Origin: an uncultured Oxalobacteraceae bacterium
GTDB lineage: Bacteria > Pseudomonadota > Gammaproteobacteria > Burkholderiales > Burkholderiaceae
Direction of reading: 5' to 3'
DNA length: 64,000 nucleotides
Assembly: GCA_946480015.1 (NCBI GenBank)
Contig: CAMLIL010000011.1
Span: 20,206-84,205 of the forward strand
A program made the position numbers and the translations under genes. This document shows, piece by piece, positions 1 to 8,583 of the stretch (the first letter of the stretch is position 1; each line of letters opens with the position of its first letter). The notes below the pieces were generated by a model. The model was not told the DNA's origin and did not search any database. It saw nothing but the letters and a program-made list of their open reading frames with translations.

Positions 1-375
1 CGGGCTGTGCACCAGATCGGCCAGCGCATGGTCGCCAAGGCGCACGTCGGGCGGCCGATTGGCGAAGGTGAAGGTGGCGCCCGGATGACTGCGATGGGTG
101 AGCGGCTTGTCGCGCAGGAAGCTGGTGATCTCGGCGCATTCCTGTTTGCTCAGCAGCTGCCCCAGCGCCGCAATGCCTTCGGCGCTCAGGGTGGCGAGCG
201 CCTGCTCGACATCCGGCCAGCTGCTGGCGCCAGCCGGCTCGCCCCCGGCCGCACGGCGCAGCAGGCCGATCGCGGCGGCGCGCGGCAGCGGCCAGGTCAC
301 CCAGCGCTGCAGGTAGTAGGCAGCGACCCGCCATGCGTTGAAGTTCAGGGACCAGTTGACCTGAGCGTATCTCAC
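1..375 (-). CDS. partial protein, possibly phytanoyl-CoA dioxygenase-like (5' part only)
   Basis: The reading frame is open for 125 codons from a GTG at 375 to the window edge, so the C-terminal part is missing. GTG is chosen because GGAGG lies four bases upstream and the overlapping ATG is followed at once by a stop. The visible part begins MRYAQVNWSLNFNAW and has a middle stretch (EGIAALGQLLSKQECAEI) that resembles the N-terminal segment of non-haem Fe(II)/2-oxoglutarate oxygenases of the PhyH type. The iron ligands would lie outside the window, so the family call is only an inference. Confidence 0.5.
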   Translation of the reverse strand, partial: MRYAQVNWSLNFNAWRVAAYYLQRWVTWPLPRAAAIGLLRRAAGGEPAGASSWPDVEQALATLSAEGIAALGQLLSKQECAEITSFLRDKPLTHRSHPGATFTFANRPPDVRLGDHALADLVHSP

Positions 376-478
376 ATCCCCTCCGCATTCTGACAATGCC
401 ATGTGGCAATTATTCAGGGTAGCGAACAATGGGGGGCGGGACAATAGCGGTAGTGGGTAGCGCTTGACCGCCGTCAAG

Positions 479-1210
479 TCAGCGGCGCAATGCGGTGAAG
501 GCGGCGAATTCCCAGGAACGTAATCCGAGCAGCAAGGTGAAGCCGTCGCGTTCGCCGGCATCGAGGCGGCGGTCGTTCTGGTGCAGGCGCGCCAGTTCGG
601 CCGCCAGTTGCCCAATCCTGGCGCGCAGTTCGACGGCGCTGGCCAGCGACAGCCGGGCCGGGAGACACATCAAGGTCTCGCCTTCGCCGTCGAAACGGCC
701 GCTGAAAAAGTCTTCGACCACGTGCTCGCGCACGTAGCGCTGCACCGGGCCGTCCGGCAGCCAGTGGAAGGCGTTCGAGACGCGCAGGCTGTAGCGGTTG
801 TTCGGCTTGAGTTCGATCAAGCCGAGCCGGTCCAGTTCGGCAAGCAGGCCGATGCACTGTGGTTCGCTCAGCTGGTAGGTTTCGAGCATCTGTTCCATGC
901 TCCAGTGTCCCAGGCAACAGGTGGCCACCAGCAGCAGGCGGGGACTGGCGGTGAGAGAGTTTTCCTGGATCAGGGTGAGGGTGTCGGCGCGCGGCGCCAG
1001 GTCGGCTGCGCCGCGCAGCACGTCTTCCATGGCAATCCCGGCCGCCTTGCAGATCTGGGCCAGGCGCGACAAGGCCATGTCTTTCTGGCCGAACATGCGC
1101 TTGACGCTCGATTCGCTCATGCCGATGCGCTCGGCCAGCGCCTTGTAGGTGATGCCGGCGGCGCGCAATTGCGCGCGCAGCACCTGGAGGACCTGGTCGG
1201 GTGAACTCAT
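479..1210 (-). CDS. XRE-family helix-turn-helix transcriptional regulator
   Basis: A 243-residue protein. Residues about 5-65 form a Cro/CI-type helix-turn-helix, including YKALAERIGMSESSVKRMF, followed by LSRLAQICKAAGIAMEDVL. The remainder has no family I recognise; it is helical and mid-domain PNNRYSLRVSNAFHW could be a winged-helix-like sensor part. The ATG at 1210 starts directly before the HTH; the frame stays open upstream to 1324, but that extension (EKPVSQALIRSA...) is unlike the family and would run through a palindrome at 1243-1259. The next gene downstream on this strand is the partial oxygenase-like gene. Target genes are unknown; autoregulation through the upstream palindrome is plausible. 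Confidence 0.8.
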   Translation of the reverse strand: MSSPDQVLQVLRAQLRAAGITYKALAERIGMSESSVKRMFGQKDMALSRLAQICKAAGIAMEDVLRGAADLAPRADTLTLIQENSLTASPRLLLVATCCLGHWSMEQMLETYQLSEPQCIGLLAELDRLGLIELKPNNRYSLRVSNAFHWLPDGPVQRYVREHVVEDFFSGRFDGEGETLMCLPARLSLASAVELRARIGQLAAELARLHQNDRRLDAGERDGFTLLLGLRSWEFAAFTALRR

Positions 1211-1242
1211 GCTTGCTTTCGGTGGGGGAGGGTACTGCGATA

Positions 1243-1259
1243 CGGTACCGAATGTACCG
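1243..1259. promoter_or_regulatory. inverted repeat, candidate operator of the XRE regulator
   Basis: CGGTAC - 5 bases - GTACCG is a perfect dyad lying 33 bases upstream of the XRE regulator start and about 100 bases upstream of a small plus-strand gene. Position and symmetry suit an autoregulatory operator for a dimeric HTH protein. No experimental link can be made from sequence. Confidence 0.4.
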
Positions 1260-1360
1260 AAAAACAGTGCTTCAGACAAGCCGGTGGCCGAACGGATCAA
1301 AGCTTGCGACACTGGCTTTTCCAAACACGTTTCTCAACCTGCGAATCGGAAAGGTCCACC

Positions 1361-1486
1361 ATGCGCACTCTCACCATCCGCCTGGCGCTGCTCGCGGCAC
1401 TGCTGCTGTCGGTGTGGATGCTGACGTACGGACCGCACGAGCAAGGGATCCAGATCTATACCTTACATGGCGCCATCTGGCTGTAG
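1361..1486 (+). CDS. small single-pass membrane peptide (41 aa), unknown function
   Basis: ATG at 1361 is preceded by GAAAGG at a good distance. The peptide has a basic start (MRTLTIR), one hydrophobic segment at about residues 8-21 (LALLAALLLSVWML) and a short polar tail containing YGPHEQGIQIYTLHGAIWL. It is divergent from the XRE regulator and shares its intergenic region, so the two may be co-controlled. No family is recognised. Confidence is limited by size, but the ribosome binding site and clean membrane anchor argue for a real gene. Confidence 0.45.
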   Translation: MRTLTIRLALLAALLLSVWMLTYGPHEQGIQIYTLHGAIWL

Positions 1487-1566
1487 CGCCACCACCAATG
1501 GCCTGATCGCGGGCGCGCCGATGGGGCGCCCGCTGGCGGCCCCCGCATCGGCATCCTCCCCTTTCT

Positions 1567-2904
1567 TTACAGCACGTAGCGCGACAGGTCTTCGTTGTCG
1601 GCCAGCTTGTCCAGGCGCGCATTGACGTAGTCCGCGTCGATGGCCACGACCTGGCCGCTGTTTTCGCTGGCCGTGAACGAGACTTCTTCGAGCAGCTTTT
1701 CCATCACCGTGTACAGCCGGCGCGCTCCGATGTTTTCGGTGCGCTCGTTGACCGAGAAGGCGATCTCGGCCAGCCGGGTGATGCCTTCCTGGGTGAACTC
1801 GACCTTGACCTCTTCGGTCGCCAGCAGCGCTTCGTACTGCTTGGTCAGGCAGGCGTCGGTGCTGGTGAGAATGCGCTCGAAGTCGGCGATCGACAGCGAT
1901 TCGAGTTCCACCCGGATCGGGAAGCGTCCCTGCAGCTCGGGAATCAGGTCGGACGGCTTGGCCAGGTGAAAGGCGCCGGAAGCGATGAACAGGATGTGGT
2001 CGGTCTTGATCATGCCGTACTTGGTGTTCACGGTGGTGCCCTCGACCAGCGGCAGCAGGTCGCGCTGCACCCCGGCGCGCGAGACGTCGGCGCCGCCCAC
2101 TTCCGAGCGCGAGGCGATCTTGTCGATTTCATCGAGGAACACGATGCCGTTCTGCTCGACATTGGCGATGGCTTTCTGCTTCATCTCGTCTTCGTTGATC
2201 AGCTTGGCCGCTTCCTCGTCGATCAGGATTTTCATGGCGTCGCCGATCTTGATCTTGCGCGGCTTCTTGCGCGCCGCGCCCATGCCGGAAAACATGGACT
2301 TGATCTGCTCGGTCATTTCCTCCATGCCGGGCGGAGCCATGATTTCCATCTGCGGGCCGGCCTCGGCCACTTCGAGCTCGATTTCGCGCTCGTCCAGCGC
2401 GCCTTCGCGCAGGCGCTTGCGGAAGGTCTGGCGGGTCGTGTCGCCATCCTTGTTCTCGCTCTTGTCGGAGGCGTTGAAGCCGAAATCGCGCGCCGGCGGC
2501 ACCAGGATGTCGATGACGCGGTCTTCGGCCGCGTCTTCGGCGCGCTGGCGCACTTTTTTCATTTCCGCCAGCCGGGTCTGCTTGACGCCGATGTCGATCA
2601 GGTCGCGGATGATGGTGTCGACGTCGCGGCCGACATAGCCGACCTCGGTGAACTTGGTCGCTTCGATCTTGATGAAAGGCGCGTCGGCCAGCTTGGCCAG
2701 GCGGCGCGCGATTTCCGTCTTGCCGACCCCGGTGGGGCCGATCATCAGGATGTTTTTCGGGGTGATTTCGTGACGCAGCGGCTCGGCCACCTGCTGGCGG
2801 CGCCAGCGGTTGCGCAGCGCAATGGCGACCGCGCGCTTGGCCTTGCCCTGGCCGACCACGTGCTTGTCCAGTTCCGAGACGATTTCGAGAGGAGTCATGT
2901 TCAT
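1567..2904 (-). CDS. hslU: HslU, ATPase subunit of the HslVU protease
   Basis: A 445-residue AAA+ unfoldase that feeds substrates to the HslV peptidase. Walker A GPTGVGKT is at residues 56-63, the pore loop GYVG at about 89-92, Walker B IVFLDEID at about 254-261, and the intermediate (I) domain lies between them. The C-terminus ends LSRYVL, the tail that docks into HslV pockets. Length is normal for the family. It starts 13 bases after the hslV stop, so the two are co-transcribed from the promoter ahead of hslV. There are two candidate ATGs (2904 and 2898) and neither has a good Shine-Dalgarno, which suggests translational coupling to hslV. Confidence 0.98.
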   Translation of the reverse strand: MNMTPLEIVSELDKHVVGQGKAKRAVAIALRNRWRRQQVAEPLRHEITPKNILMIGPTGVGKTEIARRLAKLADAPFIKIEATKFTEVGYVGRDVDTIIRDLIDIGVKQTRLAEMKKVRQRAEDAAEDRVIDILVPPARDFGFNASDKSENKDGDTTRQTFRKRLREGALDEREIELEVAEAGPQMEIMAPPGMEEMTEQIKSMFSGMGAARKKPRKIKIGDAMKILIDEEAAKLINEDEMKQKAIANVEQNGIVFLDEIDKIASRSEVGGADVSRAGVQRDLLPLVEGTTVNTKYGMIKTDHILFIASGAFHLAKPSDLIPELQGRFPIRVELESLSIADFERILTSTDACLTKQYEALLATEEVKVEFTQEGITRLAEIAFSVNERTENIGARRLYTVMEKLLEEVSFTASENSGQVVAIDADYVNARLDKLADNEDLSRYVL

Positions 2905-2917
2905 GATGGGGAGCCGG

Positions 2918-3454
2918 TCAATCCAGCGTTTCGATGATGTGGGACATATTGGTGTAGATGCACAGCTCGCCGGCGATCGTCAGCGATTTCTTGACGACTT
3001 CGGCGGGCGAGAGCTCGGTGTTTTCCTGCAGCGCCTTGGCGGCCGACTGGGCATAGCTGCCGCCCGAACCGATCGCGCCGATGCCGTCTTCCGGTTCGAG
3101 CACGTCGCCGTTGCCGGTGATGACCAGGGTCGACTCGCGGTCCGCCACCAGCAGCATGGCTTCAAGCCGGCGCAGCACGCGGTCGGTGCGCCAATCCTTG
3201 GCCAGTTCGACCGAGGCGCGCAGCAGGTTGCCCTGGTGTTTTTCCAGCTTGGCTTCGAAGCGGTCCAGCAGGGTGAACGCGTCGGCGGTGCCGCCGGCGA
3301 AGCCGCACAGAACCTTGCCCTGGTACAGTTTGCGCACCTTGCGGGCCGTGCCTTTCATGACGATGTTGCCGAGAGTTACCTGACCGTCGCCGCCGAGGGC
3401 GACCTGTTTGCCGCGACGCACGCACAGGATGGTGGTGCCGTGAAATTGTTCCAT
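2918..3454 (-). CDS. hslV: HslV, peptidase subunit of the HslVU protease
   Basis: A 178-residue N-terminal nucleophile (T1) peptidase that forms a double-hexamer chamber in the cytoplasm. The start [14 protein letters not shown] places the catalytic Thr after a six-residue propeptide; [10 protein letters not shown] and the Gly-rich [14 protein letters not shown] are typical. The ATG at 3454 has GAGG five bases upstream. A longer in-frame start at 3487 is rejected because it falls inside the -10 element of the heat-shock promoter. It is the first gene of the hslVU operon and is probably induced by misfolded protein stress. Confidence 0.98.
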   Translation of the reverse strand: MEQFHGTTILCVRRGKQVALGGDGQVTLGNIVMKGTARKVRKLYQGKVLCGFAGGTADAFTLLDRFEAKLEKHQGNLLRASVELAKDWRTDRVLRRLEAMLLVADRESTLVITGNGDVLEPEDGIGAIGSGGSYAQSAAKALQENTELSPAEVVKKSLTIAGELCIYTNMSHIIETLD

Positions 3455-3483
3455 ATCTGCCTCTGAGTTAACTAGCCTCCACG

Positions 3484-3511
3484 ACATGGGGACATTGAAT
3501 CAAATTGCAAG
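3484..3511 (-). promoter_or_regulatory. sigma-32-type heat-shock promoter of hslVU
   Basis: On the minus strand CTTGCAA (3511-3505) and CCCCATGT (3491-3484) are separated by 13 bases. This closely matches the RpoH pattern CTTGAA-N13-17-CCCCAT. Transcription would begin about 20 bases before the hslV ATG. The spacing and both elements are seen in the sequence; sigma-32 use is inferred from the match and from hslVU being a classical heat-shock operon. Confidence 0.75.
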
Positions 3512-3535
3512 ATATTGCTGGGAACACCAAGCCGC

Positions 3536-4858
3536 TCAGTATTTATGCGGGAACAGCCGCGCGACCTCGCTGTAGCCCAGTAGTTTGAGCAGGGCGGCGG
3601 CCAGATGGTTCAGGTCGCGCAGCTCGATTTTTTTCTGGTCCGCGACCGGGCGCAGCCGTACCAGCAGGGCGCTGGCGGCGCCGTAATCGATGCGCGCCAG
3701 GCGCGAGCAGTCGAACAGCACCACCGGGGCGGCGGCCAGGTAGGCGTCGATGGCGGTAAACAGCGGACCGCGCTCGCCTTCGACCACGGACGGCAGCATG
3801 AAGCGTTCGCTGGCGGCCGGCGCGCTGATGCTGGGCGCCGTGGCCACTTTCAAGGGCGCGATAAATTGCGGTGGAGACACTTCGTAGGTGACGCAGTAAT
3901 CCATCGCCGTTTCTTCGAAGTCTTTTTCGCGGTTCATCAGCTGCAGCAGTTCGAGCAGCAGCAGCCAGGGCTCTTCGCTGGCATCGCGCTGGCCGATGAC
4001 GGTGTTGGCACGCAACAGTTCAGCGAGCTCGGCGGCGCCGGCCACGATCAGTTCGCGCTCGCGCCGGCGCAGCTCGGTCAGGGCCGCCTTGAGCAGGGCG
4101 CAGCCTTCGGCGCTGACCGCGCTCACGCGCGCCAGTTCCAGGCGCAGCACCGGGTGCTGGCCGGCCAGCTCCAGCAAGCGGGCGGTCTGGGCCGCGCAGC
4201 CGGCATCGAGCGCTCCAGCGAAGCTTTCGGTCGGGGTCACGCCGGCAAAGCCTTGTGCCGGGGTGCCGGCCGGCAGCAGCGGGGTCCAGGTCGGCGGCGA
4301 GGTTTCGAACTGGCTGGCGTAATCGATCGCGAGGTTTTCAAAGTCGTCCTGGCGGCCGCTGACCTGGTACAGGTCGAACAGCATCCACCACACCAGGCGC
4401 TCGCTCTTGCCCAGCTCGGGCAGGCTGTCGATCAGCATGTGTTCGGCCACGGCCAGCTGGTCGTTGGCGTACATGATGGCAATTTCTTCGATGACGGGGG
4501 CGGTCTGCGGCTGGGCCGGGGTGGCCGGCACCTCGTCGTCGGCCAGCAATTCGGTGGTGGCCAGTTCCAGCATCGGCAGGGTGCCGGGGTCGCCATCGTT
4601 CTCGGCCGCCAGCTGGGCGTTGGTGCGCGGGCGGCGCGGGCCGCTGCCCCAGGCCGGCTCGGGGGTGTTGAAGATGTCGTTGGCCATGGCCGACTCGATG
4701 GCGTCGATCTTGGCGGCGGTGGCACGGGCGATTTCGCGCTGGCGCGCGCGTTCGGCATCGCTCATCAGGCGTGACGGTTCGCCGGCGCGCAGGCGCGAGT
4801 CGGGCGCGGCCGCGTCGCCATCCTCGGTTTTCTTCTTGAAAATGGAAAAAATTCCCAC
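3536..4858 (-). CDS. STAS-domain protein of unknown role
   Basis: A 440-residue cytoplasmic protein starting at a GTG (MGIFSIFKKKTEDGD). Residues about 1-110 are charged and low in order; 110-330 are helical and contain two similar segments (around DDFENLAIDYASQFETSPP and KDFEETAMDYCVTYEVSPP), an internal duplication. The last 90 residues (VVLFDCSRLARIDYGAASAL to LGYSEVARLFPHKY) look like a STAS domain of the kind that binds partners in anti-sigma or transport control. It lies between hslV and dksA on the same strand, separated from dksA by a strong terminator. The partner is unknown. Confidence 0.75.
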   Translation of the reverse strand: MGIFSIFKKKTEDGDAAAPDSRLRAGEPSRLMSDAERARQREIARATAAKIDAIESAMANDIFNTPEPAWGSGPRRPRTNAQLAAENDGDPGTLPMLELATTELLADDEVPATPAQPQTAPVIEEIAIMYANDQLAVAEHMLIDSLPELGKSERLVWWMLFDLYQVSGRQDDFENLAIDYASQFETSPPTWTPLLPAGTPAQGFAGVTPTESFAGALDAGCAAQTARLLELAGQHPVLRLELARVSAVSAEGCALLKAALTELRRRERELIVAGAAELAELLRANTVIGQRDASEEPWLLLLELLQLMNREKDFEETAMDYCVTYEVSPPQFIAPLKVATAPSISAPAASERFMLPSVVEGERGPLFTAIDAYLAAAPVVLFDCSRLARIDYGAASALLVRLRPVADQKKIELRDLNHLAAALLKLLGYSEVARLFPHKY

Positions 4859-4945
4859 GTCCTACTTCCCTCGCTGTGCCACCCGGTGCAACCTGATAGT
4901 GTATCCCATCGGAAAGATTCTGGCCGCGCGACTGGCCCGTAAAGC

Positions 4946-4980
4946 AAAAAAGCATGCGCTGGTGGGCGGCATGCTTTTTT
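4946..4980 (-). terminator. intrinsic terminator downstream of dksA
   Basis: A perfect 12-base inverted repeat, AAAAAAGCATGC and GCATGCTTTTTT, with an 11-base loop. It gives a T-tract after the hairpin on either strand. It lies 28 bases past the dksA stop and before the STAS gene, so it ends dksA transcripts and could block antisense reading as well. Confidence 0.85.
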
Positions 4981-5007
4981 GACAGGAGTGCCGCGGTGCG
5001 CGGCGGC

Positions 5008-5460
5008 TCAGTCGCCGTACAACTTTTGTTTCAGTTCGCGGCGCTGCTGGGCTTCCAGCGACAGGGTGGCGGTCGGTCGGGCGATCAGGCGCGGAATGCC
5101 GATCGGTTCGCCCGTTTCCTCGCACCAGCCATAGTCGCCGGCATCGATGGCGGCAATCGACTGCTGCACTTTCTTGAGCAGCTTGCGCTCGCGGTCGCGC
5201 GTGCGCAGTTCCAGCGCATGCTCTTCCTCGATGGTGGCGCGGTCGGCCGGGTCCGGAACCAGCACGGTTTCGCGCAGGTGCTCGGTGGTTTCGCCGGCGT
5301 TTTTCAACAGGTCTTTTTCAAGCTGCTGCAAGCGCGCCTTGAAGAAAGCCAGCTGCGCCGGATTCATGTAGTCCTTGTCACTCATGGCCCGAATTTCTTC
5401 TTCGGTCAGGAGGCGGCCTTCTGTGCTCACGGCGGGGGTCGATTTAGTTGTTTTAGTCAT
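5008..5460 (-). CDS. dksA: DksA-family RNA polymerase-binding regulator, cysteine-poor type
   Basis: A 150-residue protein that would enter the RNA polymerase secondary channel and work with ppGpp. The coiled-coil tip PDPADRATIEEEHALELRTR carries the conserved acidic residues. The zinc-finger region keeps the fold (GWCEETGEPIGIPRLIARPT) but three of the four zinc-binding cysteines are replaced: the pattern is C..T...S..A rather than C..C...C..C. This is the pattern known from zinc-independent DksA2 proteins such as that of Pseudomonas aeruginosa. The start MTKTTKSTP at 5460 gives the usual length; an in-frame ATG at 5496 is an alternative. The neighbouring COG0523 GTPase suggests a link to zinc supply. 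Confidence 0.93.
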   Translation of the reverse strand: MTKTTKSTPAVSTEGRLLTEEEIRAMSDKDYMNPAQLAFFKARLQQLEKDLLKNAGETTEHLRETVLVPDPADRATIEEEHALELRTRDRERKLLKKVQQSIAAIDAGDYGWCEETGEPIGIPRLIARPTATLSLEAQQRRELKQKLYGD

Positions 5461-5649
5461 GACTTCACTTACCTTCGATACGACAGAGGTTTTCATTTTA
5501 TCAGCTAACTCGGCAGTGACAGCGCAGTGACGCTTGCGTTGTCGCGCACCTTATCGGCCTGCCTGACGGCCTACGTCGCCGTCGTTTCATACCCGCACTT
5601 TGCAGCACACTTTGGGGGGCCCGTTGTTGCACTGCGAAACCGGGATAGT

Positions 5650-6717
5650 TTATACCAAACATTGTTCCAGACCACGTATAAACACATCTTTGGGTAAATT
5701 TTTGCCGATAAATACCATTTTGCTGCCACGCTCGTCGTCCTCGCCCCATTTGCCGCCCAGATCGGTCCCCATGATCTGGTGCACGCCCTGGAACACCACC
5801 TTGCGGTCGGCCCCTTCCATCAGCAGCACGCCCTTGTAGCGCAGCATGCGCGGACCGAACACCTGCACCAGGCTGCCCAGGAATTCGTCCAGGCGCTGCG
5901 AATCGAAGGGCCGCGTGCTCTTGAACACGAAGGCGGCGATGTCGTCGCTGTGGCGGCTGTGGTGGTGGTCGTGGCTGTGGTCGCACGCTTCGGTATGCAC
6001 GTGCTCGTGCTCGCCGTCGTGGTCGTGGGCGTGGTGGTGCCCGTGCTCCATGGCTTCGTCGGCGGTGAGGAAGTCGGGATCGAGTTCGAGCTTGTCGTTC
6101 AGGTGAAAGCCGCGCAGGTCGAGCACGTCTTCGAGCGGGGCCGCGCCGAAGTCGGACTGGGCCTGCGGCGCGCGCGGGTTGATGCGCTTGAGGCGCTGTT
6201 TCAGTTCGGCCAGCTGGGCGGCATCGACCAGGTCGGTTTTGGAAATCAGGATCTTGTCGGCAAAGCCGACCTGGCGCTGGGCTTCCTCGTGCTGGTCCAG
6301 CTGGGCCATGGCGTGGCGCGCGTCCACCACCGTGACGACCGCGTCGAGCAGGTAGTCGGCGCCGACTTCTTCGTCGACAAAGAAAGTCTGGGCCACCGGG
6401 CCGGGATTGGCCAGGCCGGTGGTTTCGATGACCACGCGGTCGAATTCGAGCTCGCCGGCGGCGCGCCGCCTGGCCAGATTGGTCAGGCCGACGATCAGGT
6501 CGCCGCGCACGGTGCAGCAGATGCAGCCGTTGTTCATCTCGACGATCTGTTCGCCGCTGTCGCGCACCAGGATTTCATTGTCGATGTTTTCCTGGCCGAA
6601 TTCGTTCTCGATCACCGCGATCTTCAGGCCGTGGTTGTCGTGCAGGATGCGGTTGAGCAAGGTGGTCTTGCCCGCGCCGAGAAAGCCGGTCAGGATGGTG
6701 CTGGGAATCAATGCCAT
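5650..6717 (-). CDS. COG0523/CobW-family metallochaperone GTPase
   Basis: A 355-residue SIMIBI-class GTPase. Walker A GFLGAGKT is at residues 11-18, the metal-binding GCICC motif at 64-68, and a guanine-specificity SKTD follows. A long His/Asp-rich loop between about residues 235 and 275 (HGHHHAHDHDGEHEH, later DHSHDHHHSRH) suggests storage or delivery of zinc or a similar metal. The C-terminal CobW_C domain ends FIRGLEQCLV. The start MALIPSTIL is chosen because it lies directly before the P-loop strand. It is upstream of dksA on the same strand but separated by about 150 bases, so it may have its own promoter. Which metal and client it serves cannot be told. Confidence 0.93.
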   Translation of the reverse strand: MALIPSTILTGFLGAGKTTLLNRILHDNHGLKIAVIENEFGQENIDNEILVRDSGEQIVEMNNGCICCTVRGDLIVGLTNLARRRAAGELEFDRVVIETTGLANPGPVAQTFFVDEEVGADYLLDAVVTVVDARHAMAQLDQHEEAQRQVGFADKILISKTDLVDAAQLAELKQRLKRINPRAPQAQSDFGAAPLEDVLDLRGFHLNDKLELDPDFLTADEAMEHGHHHAHDHDGEHEHVHTEACDHSHDHHHSRHSDDIAAFVFKSTRPFDSQRLDEFLGSLVQVFGPRMLRYKGVLLMEGADRKVVFQGVHQIMGTDLGGKWGEDDERGSKMVFIGKNLPKDVFIRGLEQCLV

Positions 6718-6758
6718 TGGTTGCCGTATGTTGGTAGGGTAAGGGGCAAGCGCCCAAT

Positions 6759-6772
6759 TAATCGACCGATTA
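6759..6772. promoter_or_regulatory. palindrome upstream of the COG0523 gene
   Basis: TAATCG-AC-CGATTA is a perfect dyad about 42 bases upstream of the COG0523 gene start, in an A+T-richer patch. It could be an operator. It does not match the Zur consensus as I know it, so the regulator is left open. Confidence 0.35.
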
Positions 6773-6863
6773 TGCCGGATTTCGCAGTCCGCTTCCAAAT
6801 TGCTTTGCGCAAGCGTTTGAGATGTTGAGCGGGATCATGCCGCCCGCAATTTTCCGTGGGTAT

Positions 6864-7808
6864 TTATTTCCGTTTGGCGCGGGGATGGGCCTGGTCGTAG
6901 ACCTTGGACAGGTGCTGGAAGTCGAGCGAGGTGTAGACCTGGGTCGAGGCGATGCTGGCGTGGCCCAGCATTTCCTGCACCGCGCGCAAGTCGCCCGACG
7001 ATTGCAGCATGTGCGAGGCGAACGAGTGGCGCAGCATGTGCGGGTGCACGCCCACCGGGGTGCCGCGCCGCAGCGCGTGCAGCTTGAGGCGCTGCTGGAT
7101 CACGCGCGCGCTGACGCGGGTGGCGCGGCGGGACAGGAACAGGGCGGCGCTGCCGTCGGACGGGGGCGGGCGCACCGCCAGCCAGGCGGCAAGGGCGGCC
7201 AGGGCGTGGCGCCCGACCGGCACCTTGCGCATCTTGCCGCCCTTGCCGGTCACCACGACTTCGGCGGCGGCGCAGTCGACCCAGCCGAGCGAGCTGCTGC
7301 CGTCGGCATATTTGTGGTGGTGCAGATCGAGGCCGGCCAGTTCGGCCACCCGCAGCCCGCTCGAATACAGCAGTTCGAACATGGCGAGGTCGCACAGCCC
7401 GGCCGCATCGGGCGCGGCGTGCGCATGGGCGGGCGGGCTCACCAGCTGCACGGCCTGGTCGACCGGCAAGGCCTTGGGCAAGTCCTTGGGGCGCTTGGGG
7501 GCGCGCACCGCGTCGACCGGATTGGCGGCCAGCTCCACGTGGCGCGCCAGCCATTTGAAAAACCCGCGCCAGCACGACAGCTTGCGCGCGATCGAGCGCG
7601 GCGCCAGTTCGCGCGCGTGCAGGCTGGAGGCGATCCGGCGGATGTCGGCGTACACCAGGTCGGGCCAGCGTTTGCCCGGCGTCAACGCGATCAGTTCGTG
7701 CAGGTCGCGCCGGTAATTGGCGATGGTCAGATCGGCCAGGTGACGCTGGGTGGAGAGAAACGCCAGGTAGCGTTCCACCCAGGCTTCGCGCTCCTGGCCG
7801 GTGTCCAT
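6864..7808 (-). CDS. xerC: XerC, tyrosine site-specific recombinase
   Basis: A 314-residue recombinase that acts with XerD at dif to resolve chromosome dimers. The N-terminal SAM-like core-binding domain covers about residues 10-95; the catalytic domain follows with Arg in SSGLRVAEL, Lys in GKGGKMRKVP, HMLRHSFASHML (His-x-x-Arg) and LGHASIASTQVYTSL (His and nucleophile Tyr). The start MDTGQEREAW lies one base after the end of the DUF484 gene, so the pair is translationally linked. This DUF484-xerC pair is conserved in many proteobacteria, usually right after dapF; here dapF is 5 kb away. Confidence 0.95.
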   Translation of the reverse strand: MDTGQEREAWVERYLAFLSTQRHLADLTIANYRRDLHELIALTPGKRWPDLVYADIRRIASSLHARELAPRSIARKLSCWRGFFKWLARHVELAANPVDAVRAPKRPKDLPKALPVDQAVQLVSPPAHAHAAPDAAGLCDLAMFELLYSSGLRVAELAGLDLHHHKYADGSSSLGWVDCAAAEVVVTGKGGKMRKVPVGRHALAALAAWLAVRPPPSDGSAALFLSRRATRVSARVIQQRLKLHALRRGTPVGVHPHMLRHSFASHMLQSSGDLRAVQEMLGHASIASTQVYTSLDFQHLSKVYDQAHPRAKRK

Positions 7809-7809
7809 G

Positions 7810-8475
7810 CTAGCTGGCCGCGCGCAGCACCCGCAAGGCCGCGCTGGCGCTCTGGCCAATCTGGGTGAGGAAGTCGGTGGCCATGTGCGAGGCGAAACGT
7901 TCCGGATCGGGCGAGCCCAGGATCAGCAGGCCGAAGGCGGCGCCGGCGCTGGTGAGCGGCAGGATCACGGTCGACTGCACGCCGGCCGCGTCCAGCCAGC
8001 GCACCGCTTCGAAATCGTGGTTGGCGCCGCAGTAGGGCGCGCGCAGGCTGTTGGCGAAGATGCGCGCATCGTCCGACACGCCGGCGGCGAACCAGGCGCC
8101 GGCGTGTTCCGGCCGCACATCCCACAGGCGCACGGTGGCGTGCGGCACGCCGAAGTGCTGGCGCAAGCCCTCGGTCAGCGCGCGCGGCAGGTCGGCGTCG
8201 TGGCGCGCCGCCAGCAAGGCCTGGGTCCAGGCGTGGAACTTGTCGGTGATGACGGCATTGTCCTGCGCGGTGCGGATCAGCTCCGCCATGCGCAGTTCCA
8301 GGGTGCGGTACTTGTCGCGCATGACTTCCATCTGGCGTTCCTGCAGCGACACGGTCTTGCCGGTCAGCGGGCTGGACAGGCGAACCGTGCCCAGCAGCCC
8401 GGCGTGCTCTTCGAAGAAATGGGGATTGTCAGCCAGGTAGCGGGCGACGGCGCTTGAATCCAGTGGTGCGGTCAT
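7810..8475 (-). CDS. DUF484 family protein
   Basis: A 221-residue cytoplasmic protein. Residues about 10-60 (VARYLADNPHFFEEHAGLL) are the DUF484 signature; a short coiled coil follows (QERQMEVMRDKYRTLELR), and the second half is GAF-like (STVILPLTSAGAAFGLLIL). Function is unknown, but the gene is widely fused by operon to xerC, as here. The start MTAPLDSS at 8475 is chosen; the frame extends a little upstream without a good binding site. Confidence 0.92.
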   Translation of the reverse strand: MTAPLDSSAVARYLADNPHFFEEHAGLLGTVRLSSPLTGKTVSLQERQMEVMRDKYRTLELRMAELIRTAQDNAVITDKFHAWTQALLAARHDADLPRALTEGLRQHFGVPHATVRLWDVRPEHAGAWFAAGVSDDARIFANSLRAPYCGANHDFEAVRWLDAAGVQSTVILPLTSAGAAFGLLILGSPDPERFASHMATDFLTQIGQSASAALRVLRAAS

Positions 8476-8533
8476 TGATGTTTTCGGTGAGGCGGATAAG
8501 TCCCGCAATTCTAACCGAGAGCTTCCGTGCGCC

Positions 8534-8563
8534 CATAAAAAAAAGACGCCCGGAGGCGTCTTT
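8534..8563 (-). terminator. intrinsic terminator of the first porin gene
   Basis: On the minus strand a nine-base stem (AAAGACGCC paired with GGCGTCTTT) with a four-base loop is followed by a run of eight or more T. It begins about 20 bases past the porin stop, so it ends that transcript before the DUF484 gene. Confidence 0.88.
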
Positions 8564-8583
8564 CCTGCCGCTGGCGGTACGCC

